A stretch of DNA of 41,554 nucleotides from a virus. Position 1 is the stretch's first letter. Each line of letters begins with the position of its first letter. The stretch lies in IMG/VR virus record IMGVR_UViG_3300033047_000019, positions 1-41,554 of that record, one strand, 5' to 3'. Positions 13,979 through 24,245 of this stretch are shown here, piece after piece. The notes below the pieces were generated by a model, which did not search any database, was not told where the DNA came from, and saw only the letters and a list, made by a program, of their open reading frames with translations. The position numbers and the translations under genes are program-made.

Positions 13979-16900
13979 CTACGGAATGAAGTTTGTTTTC
14001 TTCCGAGCAGGCAAACCCATTTTCTGATTTATGCCGTCCTCAAAACTATCCATTAGCACCTTAAAGCCAATAGCGTTTTGAAACGGAACCAAACGACGAG
14101 CTTTGCTCACATCACCAGCAGATAGGTTGCCATTTATAATACTTGAAAACACATTCATTAAATCATCAGCCGCGCCAACGCTTGGGCCAAGGAAGGCGCC
14201 AGTTTTGTTGCGGCTTCTATATCTTGTGGAACCGCCACCGCCAGTAAGAGCAGAAATGCCGGCCTTACCATCCGTAGTTTTCTCCAATAGATTATTTGCA
14301 TCAAACAGAATGCCGGTCGCGCCAGAGCGGTCTATCGCATTAGCAAGTATAATCGCAGGATCCTTCGATATTTCACGGCCAGCACGCGCCTCTTTAACCG
14401 CATAGGTCATAGCGCCGAGACCTGTAAGGAGAAGGAGCCCATTCATGGCTTCCATATCTCTGCGCTGCATACCGGAAACTAAAATCATTTGTGTAGAGGC
14501 CGTAGAGAACGATTTAAACTGTCCCATATGTCGCGAAGCACGCTTAGACATCCACAGCGGTTTTTCTTGGCCGGGAGTGAGAATTGTCTTATCGACCTGA
14601 GTAATCGCAGAAAAGCGGAAAGCGTCAGCGGCCTCTTTGTCTGTCCAATCTCTAAGGCTTGGTATCAGAGTATTGTCATAGTCTGGCACATGGGTTTTGA
14701 TTTGTTCCGCAATCCTCGGCGCCATTTCTTTACTTATATTCCAAGACGCCAATTCACGGATCTGCCTTGGGGTAGCAGTACCGGCGGCAATATCCCGTGA
14801 CGCCCGAACAACAAAATGAGTATATATAACCGCCGCCTGTTGCTTCATATAAGCATTCCAAGGCGTCATTAGAGTAGCCACACCAAAGGCTTTATTGGCC
14901 TTATCATCAAACCGTGCCAATCGTCCGCCGTGGCCAATGCCAGTAGGAATTTCCGCCATTGCAGCCAAACGGGTCGCCAAGGTCATATCAATGCCTATAC
15001 CCCATTCTAGCATCTCTCTGCGGGCATTCTTGGACGCCTTCGAGAAACCTTGTGTGGATTGTGCCAACTTCATATGAGTGCCGGCAGTGTGCATTAATCC
15101 ATTGCGGAATATCGGCATAGCAAGGTCAGGAATGGCGCTATATGTCATTCCACCCAACAACCGCTTGAAGTTCCAGGAGAGCATCCCCTTCTCAAATCTA
15201 TTCATAAACGAATACGGGTCTTTTGGTTGGTCATATGTTCCGCGAAGACGGGAAAGCACATCACTTAATTTTCGTTTTGTCTTTTCAGTTTTTCTATCCA
15301 GTTCTTTACGGGCGGCCTGTTGCTTCTCCGTATCGACCAGTAGCTTTTGCACCGCCGGATTATCTATACCGCGGAGATCCGCCAGATCATCAATGTTATC
15401 TACAAGGACTAATTCTTTAATCTGATCATCCGTAAGGCCAGTGTCTTTGCTTTGCACAAATTCCAAAGGTTTCATCTCACGGCCCGGAAACTTCACGGAC
15501 ATTGTTTTCTTTGGCGTAGTGACAAACTTCTTAATATTGATAGCATCTATTTCAAACCGCTTGATTGAAACAGCATCATCAATTTCTGCAAATCTAATTT
15601 TAAGGTCAACATCACCGATATTGCGAACCAAGGCAGTATCCGTTGACATAGCAATGGCATATTTACGCATCAAAGTGAAAATATTGTTCTCGGTAAACTC
15701 TCTGAAGTCCTTTGATGAAATCTGCATAGCGCGTTTCTTCAAGTGAGAGTTCAAGCCCTTCGTCACATAGCTGGCAGCGTCAGCATCTATTTCGCCAAGG
15801 ATATTACCAACCGCACTCTTGGCCAGTTCACGAGCAATAACTTCATCCCCCGCTTCTGCCAATTTTTGGCGCTCGGCCATTGTTACTTCTAAATCATCCA
15901 TACGGGCACGTTCTTGAGCGCCAAATTTTGGAGCGTGTGGACTTCCCCCCGTCTGGCGCCCACCGAACCTTGCGCCACCTGTTCTTTCGCCAGTAATTTT
16001 AGTGACTTCTGGAAATTGTTTGCGGAACTCTGTAATTACGGCCCTGATAGTTTTGGTGCCGAGAGTATTAAACGCATCCTCCCTAGTTTTGTCTGCTGAG
16101 AAAATGTTTTCAATTTTTAACTCAGTTCCCTCTACTTTATAAACAATACTTGCCACTTGCTCGCCACCTGCATCAACATAAAACGTATCGAACCCATCCT
16201 CTTTATTACTTTTCAAAAATACATCGTCCGGGTGAGGAACAACCAATTCCACAGCGGAAGACGCACCTTCGGATGGCACGTCGCCGCCACGGCGGAGGGT
16301 GTCTTGCAAACTAATGTCGCCTTGAGGAGCATCCTGCACAGGCACAAAGTCGTCTTGTTGCGCCCTTTTGAACCCACTAGCATCAAGATTACGAAGTTTA
16401 TTCCGGATTTGTTCCGATGTCAGCTTTCTAAAATCAATGCCGGCACGGGTTAGATCATCAGCCAACTGGTCAATGAAATCTTGTTCAAGCTGTTGTGTTG
16501 TCTCTAAACGAAGTGGAGTTCCGCCAAGTTCATTGCCAACAGCCTCTAATATATCAGCAGGATCAAGAAACCCCGTTTCGCCAACAGGAATAAAGTCCTT
16601 GAATAGCTCTTGTTCTGAGGCGACAATATTATCAATGTCACTTATACCAAATTTATTGAACAGACCAGGATGGGTTTTTGTCGTCACACCCATATTGTTT
16701 AGCTCTAGCGCCAAGTTTGAGCCGGGCTTAACGCCACCAAATTCTCTAAACATTCCAAGCACAGGAAACTTTGCGCCGCGCTGAACACCGGCAGAACGAC
16801 GAACCTTATTCAGGATTGCCGCAGTTGGCAGATCCGCTTCAGCAGCCACACTTAATTGTTGCAAGTCCGCAAATTCTTTCTGCGCGACCAAAAACTGATC

Positions 16901-18304
16901 CTGATACAACTGAGCGTTCTTTTGGAATTGTATTGCCAGTTTATCCTCAAACCCCGTACCCTGAGCATTGGTACGGTTCTTGATGATTTCCAACACATCA
17001 TACACGATAGGAATAAAGAAATCACCGTTCTCTTGTCTCTTGCCGATAAACTCACTGCCCATCAAGCCGGTACGAGCGGCATCATCAGCGAATTGATCCA
17101 GAAATGGGCGGACCATATTGGCAAACTTCATCACTTCAGGGCTTTCATGTTCGCCCTTCTGGACTGCAAATGTAACTTCTTCAGCGAACCTATCCAAAGT
17201 CATTACTTCCGGGTCTTTATTTAATATGTCTGTTGCGGCCAGTTTAGTACGGCTGATTATTCCGCCTGTTTTACCAAGACGCATCTCCGCAAAAATGTCA
17301 GTGCCGGCGCGGGTCATATTAGCTACATCACCAAGAGCGGCCTTCTGTATCGTCTCCACAGCGCCATTAGCGGCACCTGGGCGTATATCACCTAGTTCAT
17401 GTCCTTTGAACACCACGGCGGTCTCAGCGATGTCAGTGGTGGTTCTAATAGCTATCTCGTCACCGGAGTTGAAAATAAGCCAAGAGGAAGGACCAATATG
17501 GCCCAAAGCCTCACCAGTGCCAAACGAGCCGACAGGAGCAAAGTCAAACTTAACAGCCTTTTCGACGGCGCCCGCAGACAATGAACCCGTGCTTACCAAT
17601 TCACCAGTTTCCGGGCCTGTTAATTGCAGGCCATTCCAATCAGGGTTATTGTACAATTTGGCCGCAGTCCTATTTTCTATGGCTTTCGCACCAAGGGAAA
17701 ACCCACCAAGGAGAGCAGAGCCAAAGGCAGCACTGCCTAAAACATTCAGTGTGCTTTCTTGTAGCGTTCGAGTGTCTTGAGTGCCCTGTAATAGAGCCTC
17801 GGAGAGCGCGGCGCCCTGCAAACCTATAGCGGCACCCTGAGCAAACTTCCCGCCTATACGACTAATTTTCGCAGATTGTCCAAGAACGGGTATAAAGTTA
17901 ACAGGATCCAGGCCAGCGGAAGCAAATTGCGCAAGCATTCCCTTAAACCCTGCGCTTTTAAGGTGTTCTTGCAGGCCAAATTGTTTGTCTAATTGCCGGG
18001 CCACAACTGCAAATTCTTCATCAGATTTAACATCAACAAAAGACCGTGCAAATTGTTCATACTCTGAGCCCTTAACAAGCTCAAATTGGTCATAGTTGGG
18101 ATCGCGCACAACGCTACCATCAAGATACAGCGCATCACGCTCATTGCGGCGATTTACTAATCCGACAAAACTGGCAATCGAGTTTTCACGTTGAAATGCA
18201 GCGCCAAGAGAACCGAAGAACCCCGGCTTCTCTGTATCGTCCACAGGAGGAATGTTTCTTTGGGTAACGGGACCAAGTTCATTTGGTACAGACTGTAATG
18301 GCAT
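13979..18304 (-). CDS. Large internal virion / ejection protein (T7 gp16 position), 1441 aa
   Basis: Size and position, downstream of the 902-aa protein and before the tail spike, match the T7 gp16-type core protein that is ejected into the cell envelope. Ala/Gly-rich helical stretches near 150-215 (AAIGLQGAALSEALLQGTQD) and 1310-1330 (GLLLLTGLGAMTYAV) are membrane-compatible. A region near 700-810 (TLGTKTIRAVITEFRKQFPE, then GERTGGARFGGRQTG) resembles a GNAT-like insert found in some phage virion proteins. No lysozyme or transglycosylase motif is seen, unlike T7 gp16; that activity is separate here. The start follows the upstream stop after 3 nt. Confidence 0.75.
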   Translation of the reverse strand: MPLQSVPNELGPVTQRNIPPVDDTEKPGFFGSLGAAFQRENSIASFVGLVNRRNERDALYLDGSVVRDPNYDQFELVKGSEYEQFARSFVDVKSDEEFAVVARQLDKQFGLQEHLKSAGFKGMLAQFASAGLDPVNFIPVLGQSAKISRIGGKFAQGAAIGLQGAALSEALLQGTQDTRTLQESTLNVLGSAAFGSALLGGFSLGAKAIENRTAAKLYNNPDWNGLQLTGPETGELVSTGSLSAGAVEKAVKFDFAPVGSFGTGEALGHIGPSSWLIFNSGDEIAIRTTTDIAETAVVFKGHELGDIRPGAANGAVETIQKAALGDVANMTRAGTDIFAEMRLGKTGGIISRTKLAATDILNKDPEVMTLDRFAEEVTFAVQKGEHESPEVMKFANMVRPFLDQFADDAARTGLMGSEFIGKRQENGDFFIPIVYDVLEIIKNRTNAQGTGFEDKLAIQFQKNAQLYQDQFLVAQKEFADLQQLSVAAEADLPTAAILNKVRRSAGVQRGAKFPVLGMFREFGGVKPGSNLALELNNMGVTTKTHPGLFNKFGISDIDNIVASEQELFKDFIPVGETGFLDPADILEAVGNELGGTPLRLETTQQLEQDFIDQLADDLTRAGIDFRKLTSEQIRNKLRNLDASGFKRAQQDDFVPVQDAPQGDISLQDTLRRGGDVPSEGASSAVELVVPHPDDVFLKSNKEDGFDTFYVDAGGEQVASIVYKVEGTELKIENIFSADKTREDAFNTLGTKTIRAVITEFRKQFPEVTKITGERTGGARFGGRQTGGSPHAPKFGAQERARMDDLEVTMAERQKLAEAGDEVIARELAKSAVGNILGEIDADAASYVTKGLNSHLKKRAMQISSKDFREFTENNIFTLMRKYAIAMSTDTALVRNIGDVDLKIRFAEIDDAVSIKRFEIDAINIKKFVTTPKKTMSVKFPGREMKPLEFVQSKDTGLTDDQIKELVLVDNIDDLADLRGIDNPAVQKLLVDTEKQQAARKELDRKTEKTKRKLSDVLSRLRGTYDQPKDPYSFMNRFEKGMLSWNFKRLLGGMTYSAIPDLAMPIFRNGLMHTAGTHMKLAQSTQGFSKASKNARREMLEWGIGIDMTLATRLAAMAEIPTGIGHGGRLARFDDKANKAFGVATLMTPWNAYMKQQAAVIYTHFVVRASRDIAAGTATPRQIRELASWNISKEMAPRIAEQIKTHVPDYDNTLIPSLRDWTDKEAADAFRFSAITQVDKTILTPGQEKPLWMSKRASRHMGQFKSFSTASTQMILVSGMQRRDMEAMNGLLLLTGLGAMTYAVKEARAGREISKDPAIILANAIDRSGATGILFDANNLLEKTTDGKAGISALTGGGGSTRYRSRNKTGAFLGPSVGAADDLMNVFSSIINGNLSAGDVSKARRLVPFQNAIGFKVLMDSFEDGINQKMGLPARKKTNFIP

Positions 18305-18307
18305 GGT

Positions 18308-21016
18308 TTAATTGTCTCCGCTCACTGGAGTTTGGCTTCTTAATCTCTTTTCGGCACTTTCTGGCACGAAAACATCACCTCTTTCAGCGGCAGACAACAA
18401 GGCACCGCGGCGGCGGTCAACATCACCTTGCTGTTTTTCTGCCTTGGCCAATTCATTCGCGCTCGAAAGGTCAGATGCTAGTTTATTGGCAATGCCGCGA
18501 GGGGAAGTCGAATAATTAGGACGGAAGCGCACGATTTCACCATCTATAATCAGCGGCGTAGGAAACTCACCATCCATGTAATAGACTTGATATGTCTTAG
18601 AGCCCTCGGCTTCCTTGCTAGTCGCAAAGTCACTTGAAAGGAATGCCGTATCAATGCGAGGATCATCAGCGAGGAGATCCTCTTGCGTTCCTATGGCAAG
18701 GCCACGGGCAAATGGGATCTGTGTTGAGCGGCGGATTGCAGCGTCCTCAGCGGTCTTTAATGTATTAAACTCGCCAACATGAGGAATGTTCTCGTCACCA
18801 GCTTCAAAACCCGCTTGAACAATATCTGGATCTACACGCTCCCCATCAATGACAGTCGGAACATTAAAGAACTTGCCACCGCGCTCAATAGTAATGGTTT
18901 CTTCAGTAGAAATTGAACCATCCTCATTGATTATAACAGGCCGTGTAATATCTATAGGAGCGCCAATGTCTGATATTGCACTGTGCAGCTCAAATTGAAG
19001 CTGTCCGCCAATCCACTCGGCATCCCGTTTTGTGTCCTCAAAGACGCCGTAGATGGCTTCTGGCGCGTATTTTTGGAAATGTACACCGCCACTACCCCCA
19101 ACCTTCGTTTCGCCCCACACACGGCTTAAATCGGCCTCTACAGCACTAAAGATGGCGTCTTCAGAGACAGTATCACCAACTTTTATAAATTCATCTCTGT
19201 AAAGTGCCTCGAAGTCCGTTTCGTATTCTGTGAAATCACCTAGCAGCACACCTTTCTCTGAGGCGCCGGTAAATTTAAGGCCACGCTTTACGGCTTTATC
19301 AACACGTTTAGACGTAAGCGACTTGGCTCGCGCTTCACGAACAGGGTCTTTTACATTCAAAGCGGCATGAGCAGATACGACAGCTTCTTCAGGGGGAACA
19401 CCGGCAGAGATTAGTTTGCCAGCATAATTTGTAAGGTCTTTAATGTTCTTTGGAAGTTGGCCAAATGCACTATTGCCGCTTTCGCTTTGGATCATCATAG
19501 CACTTTCAACAGCCTGCACTTGTTGGTCAGGTGTGCCGTTGGTTGCCATAGCATTTAAGTGTGAACCATATTTATCCGGCACATGGCCAGTTCTAACAAC
19601 CCAATCTGTAATGCCAGGAGCAGACATATCCGGTGCAGGAGCCTCTAACCCAAGGCGTTTGGCTTGTTCAGACTGTTCTAAAGTCGCACGCTCTAATTCT
19701 GCATCAAACGCAGTGTCCAGAGCCTTAGTTTGTTTTGTGTTGGCAGGATCAAAAACTGCATCTCCATTGATAACATCTTGAGCAAACAATCCAGCATCAG
19801 CCTTATTACCTTGCTCTTCGACCTGTTTAATTTGACGCTTGGAAAAGGCGGCCCACTGTGAGGTCGTTAACCATCCATTCTGGAATGCCGTTGTAATCTC
19901 TGTCTGTGTCGCTTCACCAGCGGCAATTCTTACGTCCAGCACCGCCGCCTTCTTAGAGTTTGTCTCTTTTACCCGAGAAGATGCAATCGTAGCATTTGTC
20001 TTGGCCAGTGAAGAGCGAGCAGTAATGTCAGCGGTAAGAGACCGGCGTAAGGCGTCACGTTCATCACTGTTGATGGCAGCCTGGCCAACCAAATCCTCAA
20101 TAGCAGTCTTGGCAATCAGTTCAGCCTCGACCGGAGGGAAACCCGCCGCAGTGGCCTGGTCATAAATGCTGTTAACCTTGAAGCCGGACGCCGCCGTAAT
20201 CATGCTACTACGTAATTCTCCAATCTCTTTATCGCTTTGCGCTTGGCTGAAGTTATGAGAAATGCCGTCAACTCTAATCTGTTGAAGGGCAATATAGTCA
20301 TTCATTTTTGCGGAAAACTCTGGATCGGCAAAAGCATCTTCCCCGCGCTCGGTGATCATTATAATCATCTCTTCAGACATGGCATCCGAACCAAGCGTAG
20401 CCGAGGAAACGGCCTCCTTAGTATCTTTTACTTGCAATTCATCAGATAGCTTTTGACGGGCATCATTGGCCTTACGGCGCCAAGCCATCTCTATCGCATC
20501 ACGACTTTCTATCGGCGCGGCATCGAGATATCCCGCAAGTGAAGCCTCAAACTTCGCGTCAAATTCAGTTGGTAAACTTTCAGCTTCAGCAGAAATTTGC
20601 GCTATGACATCAGTCCCGTCTTCAGTAGCCCTTGTCATAGTAAGCAAATCTAAAGTCTGAGTGTAAGCCAAACCTTCCACCGCACTGTCAAAATCCCGAT
20701 CGAGGATTGAAATTGGTGAACCGATTGCAGTCTTTGCCGCTACGGAATTGAAAACACGAGTAGCTTCAGCCTTACCCTTGACAGTATCAGCTTTATCAAT
20801 TGCGGTCTGTAACTTTGCAAGACGAGCCTTCTCAGCTTTGTCGAATGCGGCTTGTTTAGCTGCGGTGTCGGCCTTCGCAGCATCAATGCCTCGGGCAATA
20901 GCACTTACATTCTCCGCTATAGCCTCAAATGTGCCAGCTATAGCACGATTGCCACCATCATCCGTACCAAGTGCAGGAGATGTTAAACCAGTTGTGGAAA
21001 ATCTAGGGATGGCCAT
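18308..21016 (-). CDS. Internal virion protein (T7 gp15 position), 902 aa
   Basis: Ala-rich and largely helical, with a coiled-coil N-terminus (AKADTAAKQAAFDKAEKARL). Near the C-terminus GGKFFNVPTVIDGERVDPD, followed by FNTLKTAEDAAIRRST, is a segment I know from internal virion proteins of podoviruses. The ATG overlaps the preceding stop by one base (TAATG), linking it to the gp14-like gene. It is probably one of three core proteins ejected to make the DNA conduit. Function is inferred from gene order. Confidence 0.75.
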   Translation of the reverse strand: MAIPRFSTTGLTSPALGTDDGGNRAIAGTFEAIAENVSAIARGIDAAKADTAAKQAAFDKAEKARLAKLQTAIDKADTVKGKAEATRVFNSVAAKTAIGSPISILDRDFDSAVEGLAYTQTLDLLTMTRATEDGTDVIAQISAEAESLPTEFDAKFEASLAGYLDAAPIESRDAIEMAWRRKANDARQKLSDELQVKDTKEAVSSATLGSDAMSEEMIIMITERGEDAFADPEFSAKMNDYIALQQIRVDGISHNFSQAQSDKEIGELRSSMITAASGFKVNSIYDQATAAGFPPVEAELIAKTAIEDLVGQAAINSDERDALRRSLTADITARSSLAKTNATIASSRVKETNSKKAAVLDVRIAAGEATQTEITTAFQNGWLTTSQWAAFSKRQIKQVEEQGNKADAGLFAQDVINGDAVFDPANTKQTKALDTAFDAELERATLEQSEQAKRLGLEAPAPDMSAPGITDWVVRTGHVPDKYGSHLNAMATNGTPDQQVQAVESAMMIQSESGNSAFGQLPKNIKDLTNYAGKLISAGVPPEEAVVSAHAALNVKDPVREARAKSLTSKRVDKAVKRGLKFTGASEKGVLLGDFTEYETDFEALYRDEFIKVGDTVSEDAIFSAVEADLSRVWGETKVGGSGGVHFQKYAPEAIYGVFEDTKRDAEWIGGQLQFELHSAISDIGAPIDITRPVIINEDGSISTEETITIERGGKFFNVPTVIDGERVDPDIVQAGFEAGDENIPHVGEFNTLKTAEDAAIRRSTQIPFARGLAIGTQEDLLADDPRIDTAFLSSDFATSKEAEGSKTYQVYYMDGEFPTPLIIDGEIVRFRPNYSTSPRGIANKLASDLSSANELAKAEKQQGDVDRRRGALLSAAERGDVFVPESAEKRLRSQTPVSGDN

Positions 21017-21447
21017 TATGCACCCCCGCCAAACGCCTTAAGGAGCGGAGTTGCAAGTGCATTTGCGGCATTGTTAATCCCCGCCAATTGAGCGAAGGGT
21101 GCAGCACGTCTTTTGGCGGCAGCTTCAGACAACAGTCTTTGTTCCTTGAATTTTTCCCCGAGTATGGCCGCGTTTTCATTTGTTTGCGACCTACGGGTAG
21201 CAGTGCGCTTCAAATTACCAACACTGAAGCTGTCGCCTGAGATGTCCCGTGAGGCGAAAGAGGCGTCAATGGTACTCAGGGCTTCATTTAGTTCTTGTCG
21301 TCTACTGTGCGCTACCTGAGAGCCTCTCAGAGCAAACTGTTTGGCTTGGTGCTCTAACTGAGCTGCTTCAGTTTTCAGGGCAGCCTTTCTCCGGTTGCCG
21401 CTAACCAAACTTAACGCAGCGCCGACAATTGGACTAGCTTCAGACAT
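21016..21447 (-). CDS. Internal virion protein (T7 gp14 position), 143 aa
   Basis: A small Ala/Arg-rich helical protein. The opening PIVGAALSLVSGNRRKAALK, a long helical middle (LEHQAKQFALRGSQVAHSRR) and an Ala/Gly-rich C-terminus are typical of gp14-like ejection proteins of podoviruses. It is coupled to the tail tubular B gene by TAATG and to the next gene by TAATG. It probably forms the outer-membrane part of the ejection channel. Confidence 0.7.
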   Translation of the reverse strand: MSEASPIVGAALSLVSGNRRKAALKTEAAQLEHQAKQFALRGSQVAHSRRQELNEALSTIDASFASRDISGDSFSVGNLKRTATRRSQTNENAAILGEKFKEQRLLSEAAAKRRAAPFAQLAGINNAANALATPLLKAFGGGA

Positions 21448-23528
21448 TATGCACTCACTTTCATTGTTATCTGCCTTATATGTAAAGGCGCACCTTCACC
21501 GAGAAGTTGGGTTATCACAGAAGTTTGTTCAGTTCCAGACCCTAAACGGTTGGCTTGATATGAACCACCAGTTACAGGCGGCACTTCTTCAGGATCAGAC
21601 GAAAATACAGTGCCTTGTTGAAGCGTACCATTACAGCGGAATGTTCCACTATCAATTACATCAGTCCATGTTTTGCCAATCTTATACCGCAGTCTTCCCG
21701 CTTGTGGATGAACCCAAGGCGCAGGCTCGATCGTCACTGGAAAGTCAATGCCAAGATGGGAAATGGACGCAAAGACAATTGGATCCACCAGATTACCCGA
21801 ACCGTCCGTAGTGTTGGGGCCAACAACATGGGAGCCACGAAGCATATATACGCTTTCAGATGGATAGCCAGCATCACCAAAGGGAAATTGAGCATCCATG
21901 ACAGCATTAAAGTCAAATTGTTCTATATTTATCTCAGTACCGTTACCGGCTATACAGAACAATTCACCATTGAAACCCGCAAATGAGTGATAGATATTAG
22001 ATCCAGAGCGGGACCACTTAAGCCAGCCCGCTTGTTGCGCTTGGCGCTTATATGTAAACACAGCAGCCGTGCCATCACCATTCAGCACAGTCAATACACG
22101 CTCTTCACGGTTGGCAATACCGGCAGAGAACACTAACTGCCTTGGAGCGTTTATATTCTCATATCCAAGTTGAGTAAGTTCAGTGGTTGCCCAGGCGCCC
22201 CGAGTTGTCCCGGTAAGAGACAAGAGCAGAACTCTGTCCTTCACGTCAATGAACAGTACGCCCTCGGTGCTACTTGTAGGCGGCACAGTACCAGCAATAT
22301 CAGTACCAATTTTGTCAAAGCTAATACCAGACGGGGTAAAGGGTGTTTGGGGGGTTTCACTCACATACATTGTACGCTTAGCGGTCAATATCACCAATTG
22401 TTCTTCAGAAATCAAATGCAGGAGACGCTCATTACGGTTATTGCCTATCTCGACAATAATTGCATTGCTATCACTGCCATCACCAACATCAAAATCAGTA
22501 GGCGCTTCAATTGCAGAGGCAATAAAGTGGTTGGGAGCCTCGGGGAAACCCGCAAAGCAAAGCCTTGTTCTATGAAGAGTACATGTAGACGGGAAACCAC
22601 GGGCATCAGAAATCAGTTCTTCAAACCAGATATTCGTAGCGGAAGGGGCGCCAGCTTGTACGACGACGGTTATATCAGAGAACCCGCCAGGAGCAGACAG
22701 TTTTTCACCAACGACATACGCCGTGTGTTCGGCCAAATTCACAATTGTCAACACATTGGTAGCAATACCAACAACTTGGCCTTGCACAGATGTAGTATCG
22801 CCGGTAACAACATCACCAACTTCATATGATGCGCCAGAAGTAACCGTCACAGTATATGTAGGAAATATCGTGCCAATAACGTCCGCAGTCGCAATTGTAC
22901 TACTGGTTATGGCCGTTACTTCAATCTGAGCGCCAAACGCATACAAAAACCGACCACCTATATAATCTGAATTTAGAAGCGGAGAGGAAAAGGTCAGAGT
23001 AATGCCAGTGCCGGTATACGCAGAAGGCAATATCGTAACACCCTCTTCATTAAACCGGGTAAATGGAGAGGCCCTACGCCCGTTAGGATCAGTCCTGAAG
23101 GCAAAATCTGCTACAGACCATGTAGCACCATCAAACACCAATGCTTGTGGCCAGAAGGCATTAGAGGCAATGTAGAGTTCGTTTTTGTCCGGCTCAATAG
23201 CCATTGCATCAATGTCAGCAGTTACCCAAACCGCGGTGACAGTTTGTTCAAGCGCAGCAGAAGCATCATATATTTTAACACTGAGATGGGTGAATACCAG
23301 AAACTTTACATCACCATTTTCTAAATCGAACTTAACCAGACGGCCAGAGACACCAGTACGATCAAGCCGGGTTGTGCCACATCTACGCATCAGCGTACCA
23401 GCGTTGGTGATAAAGATGTTTTCGCCTTGCTTCAGCGCCGTAGCAAACAGGTTCGCATTCCGGTAGTTTTCAGGAGCAACAACACCGGCAGAGAAGTTAT
23501 CACGTACATCATTGAATTTACGTGCCAT
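21447..23528 (-). CDS. Tail tubular protein B / nozzle (T7 gp12-like)
   Basis: The N-terminal motif (DNFSAGVVAPENYRNANLFA, then NIFITNAGTLMRRCGTTRLD) is the conserved start of podovirus nozzle proteins. The body is beta-rich, with propeller-like segments such as HRTRLCFAGFPEAPNHFIAS. 693 aa is in the usual range. GAGGT lies 6 nt before the ATG. It would form the distal tail tube below tail tubular protein A, whose gene lies directly upstream. Confidence 0.9.
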   Translation of the reverse strand: MARKFNDVRDNFSAGVVAPENYRNANLFATALKQGENIFITNAGTLMRRCGTTRLDRTGVSGRLVKFDLENGDVKFLVFTHLSVKIYDASAALEQTVTAVWVTADIDAMAIEPDKNELYIASNAFWPQALVFDGATWSVADFAFRTDPNGRRASPFTRFNEEGVTILPSAYTGTGITLTFSSPLLNSDYIGGRFLYAFGAQIEVTAITSSTIATADVIGTIFPTYTVTVTSGASYEVGDVVTGDTTSVQGQVVGIATNVLTIVNLAEHTAYVVGEKLSAPGGFSDITVVVQAGAPSATNIWFEELISDARGFPSTCTLHRTRLCFAGFPEAPNHFIASAIEAPTDFDVGDGSDSNAIIVEIGNNRNERLLHLISEEQLVILTAKRTMYVSETPQTPFTPSGISFDKIGTDIAGTVPPTSSTEGVLFIDVKDRVLLLSLTGTTRGAWATTELTQLGYENINAPRQLVFSAGIANREERVLTVLNGDGTAAVFTYKRQAQQAGWLKWSRSGSNIYHSFAGFNGELFCIAGNGTEINIEQFDFNAVMDAQFPFGDAGYPSESVYMLRGSHVVGPNTTDGSGNLVDPIVFASISHLGIDFPVTIEPAPWVHPQAGRLRYKIGKTWTDVIDSGTFRCNGTLQQGTVFSSDPEEVPPVTGGSYQANRLGSGTEQTSVITQLLGEGAPLHIRQITMKVSA

Positions 23529-23530
23529 GA

Positions 23531-24145
23531 TTACCTCACATTAGAAACTGGGGTTCTTGGCAGTCGATATTGACGGTTCTGCCACGTATCAACAAGAGGC
23601 GCGGAGGCAACCCATTGACTAGGAGGGTACTGGGCACGGTCAATTGCAAGTTCATCCAGTAGCAAATCCTCAGCCTTAAAATCCAACTCTCGGGCGGCAA
23701 CCTGGTCAAGAAGAATAGCCTTTGAAATGATAGCCTGCATTTTAAATACAACAGCTTCAGCAAAACCCGCAGACCACAAATCCACATCAGCATAGTGGGT
23801 ATAATAAGCAAATATTTCTTCGTCTTCTAAAAACGTAAGAAACTTGTCAGCCTCTAATTCAAAGGAAAATCTGTTTCGATTGAACCGTGCGGCATGAAAC
23901 AGAAGAAGGTCCGGTGGCATACTATAAACAAAGGCTTCCGGAGTTAACGACGGGCCCTGGAAGGATAGTATAGCCGTTTTCCGCGCAAACGAAAACTTGT
24001 GACGAGCCATCATACGCCTTGCAGCGCCGGTAAATACAGTACGAAATGTTACGGCAGCGGCATCATCTGCGCCCACATCCGTCGTGTCTTCGCCTAATCT
24101 GGCAAGCGCATCATTAAAAATATCAATAGGTTGTGCATAGGTCAT
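23531..24145 (-). CDS. Tail tubular protein A / adaptor (T7 gp11-like)
   Basis: The signature is at the N-terminus: IFNDALARLGEDTTDVGADD followed by FRTVFTGAARRMMARHKFSF, then an aromatic YSMPPDLLLFHAARF segment. 204 aa matches T7 gp11 (about 196). It forms the ring between portal and nozzle. It is the first gene after the terminator at 24187-24219. The ribosome site is weak (GAAAG), so expression may depend on its own promoter or on read-through. Confidence 0.9.
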   Translation of the reverse strand: MTYAQPIDIFNDALARLGEDTTDVGADDAAAVTFRTVFTGAARRMMARHKFSFARKTAILSFQGPSLTPEAFVYSMPPDLLLFHAARFNRNRFSFELEADKFLTFLEDEEIFAYYTHYADVDLWSAGFAEAVVFKMQAIISKAILLDQVAARELDFKAEDLLLDELAIDRAQYPPSQWVASAPLVDTWQNRQYRLPRTPVSNVR

Positions 24146-24186
24146 AGCGGCAAACTTTCATGTTATTTTGTGGAAAGGTACGCACT

Positions 24187-24219
24187 AAAAAACCCCCCAC
24201 GGCGACAGTAGGGGGTTTT
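24187..24219 (-). terminator. Rho-independent terminator between head and tail genes
   Basis: On the minus strand a GC-rich stem (CCCCC paired with GGGGG around a 12-nt loop) is followed by TTTTTT. A-T pairs extend the stem, so the hairpin could work in both directions. It sits between the gene ending at 24246 and the tail tubular A start at 24145, separating capsid from tail gene expression. Confidence 0.85.
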
Positions 24220-24245
24220 CTTGGCATCCAGACCACAGGATGTTA

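Noticed and set aside
14103-20660. Many plus-strand open frames opposite the internal virion proteins
   Set aside because: They mirror long Ala-rich minus-strand genes and show no ribosome sites or family features.
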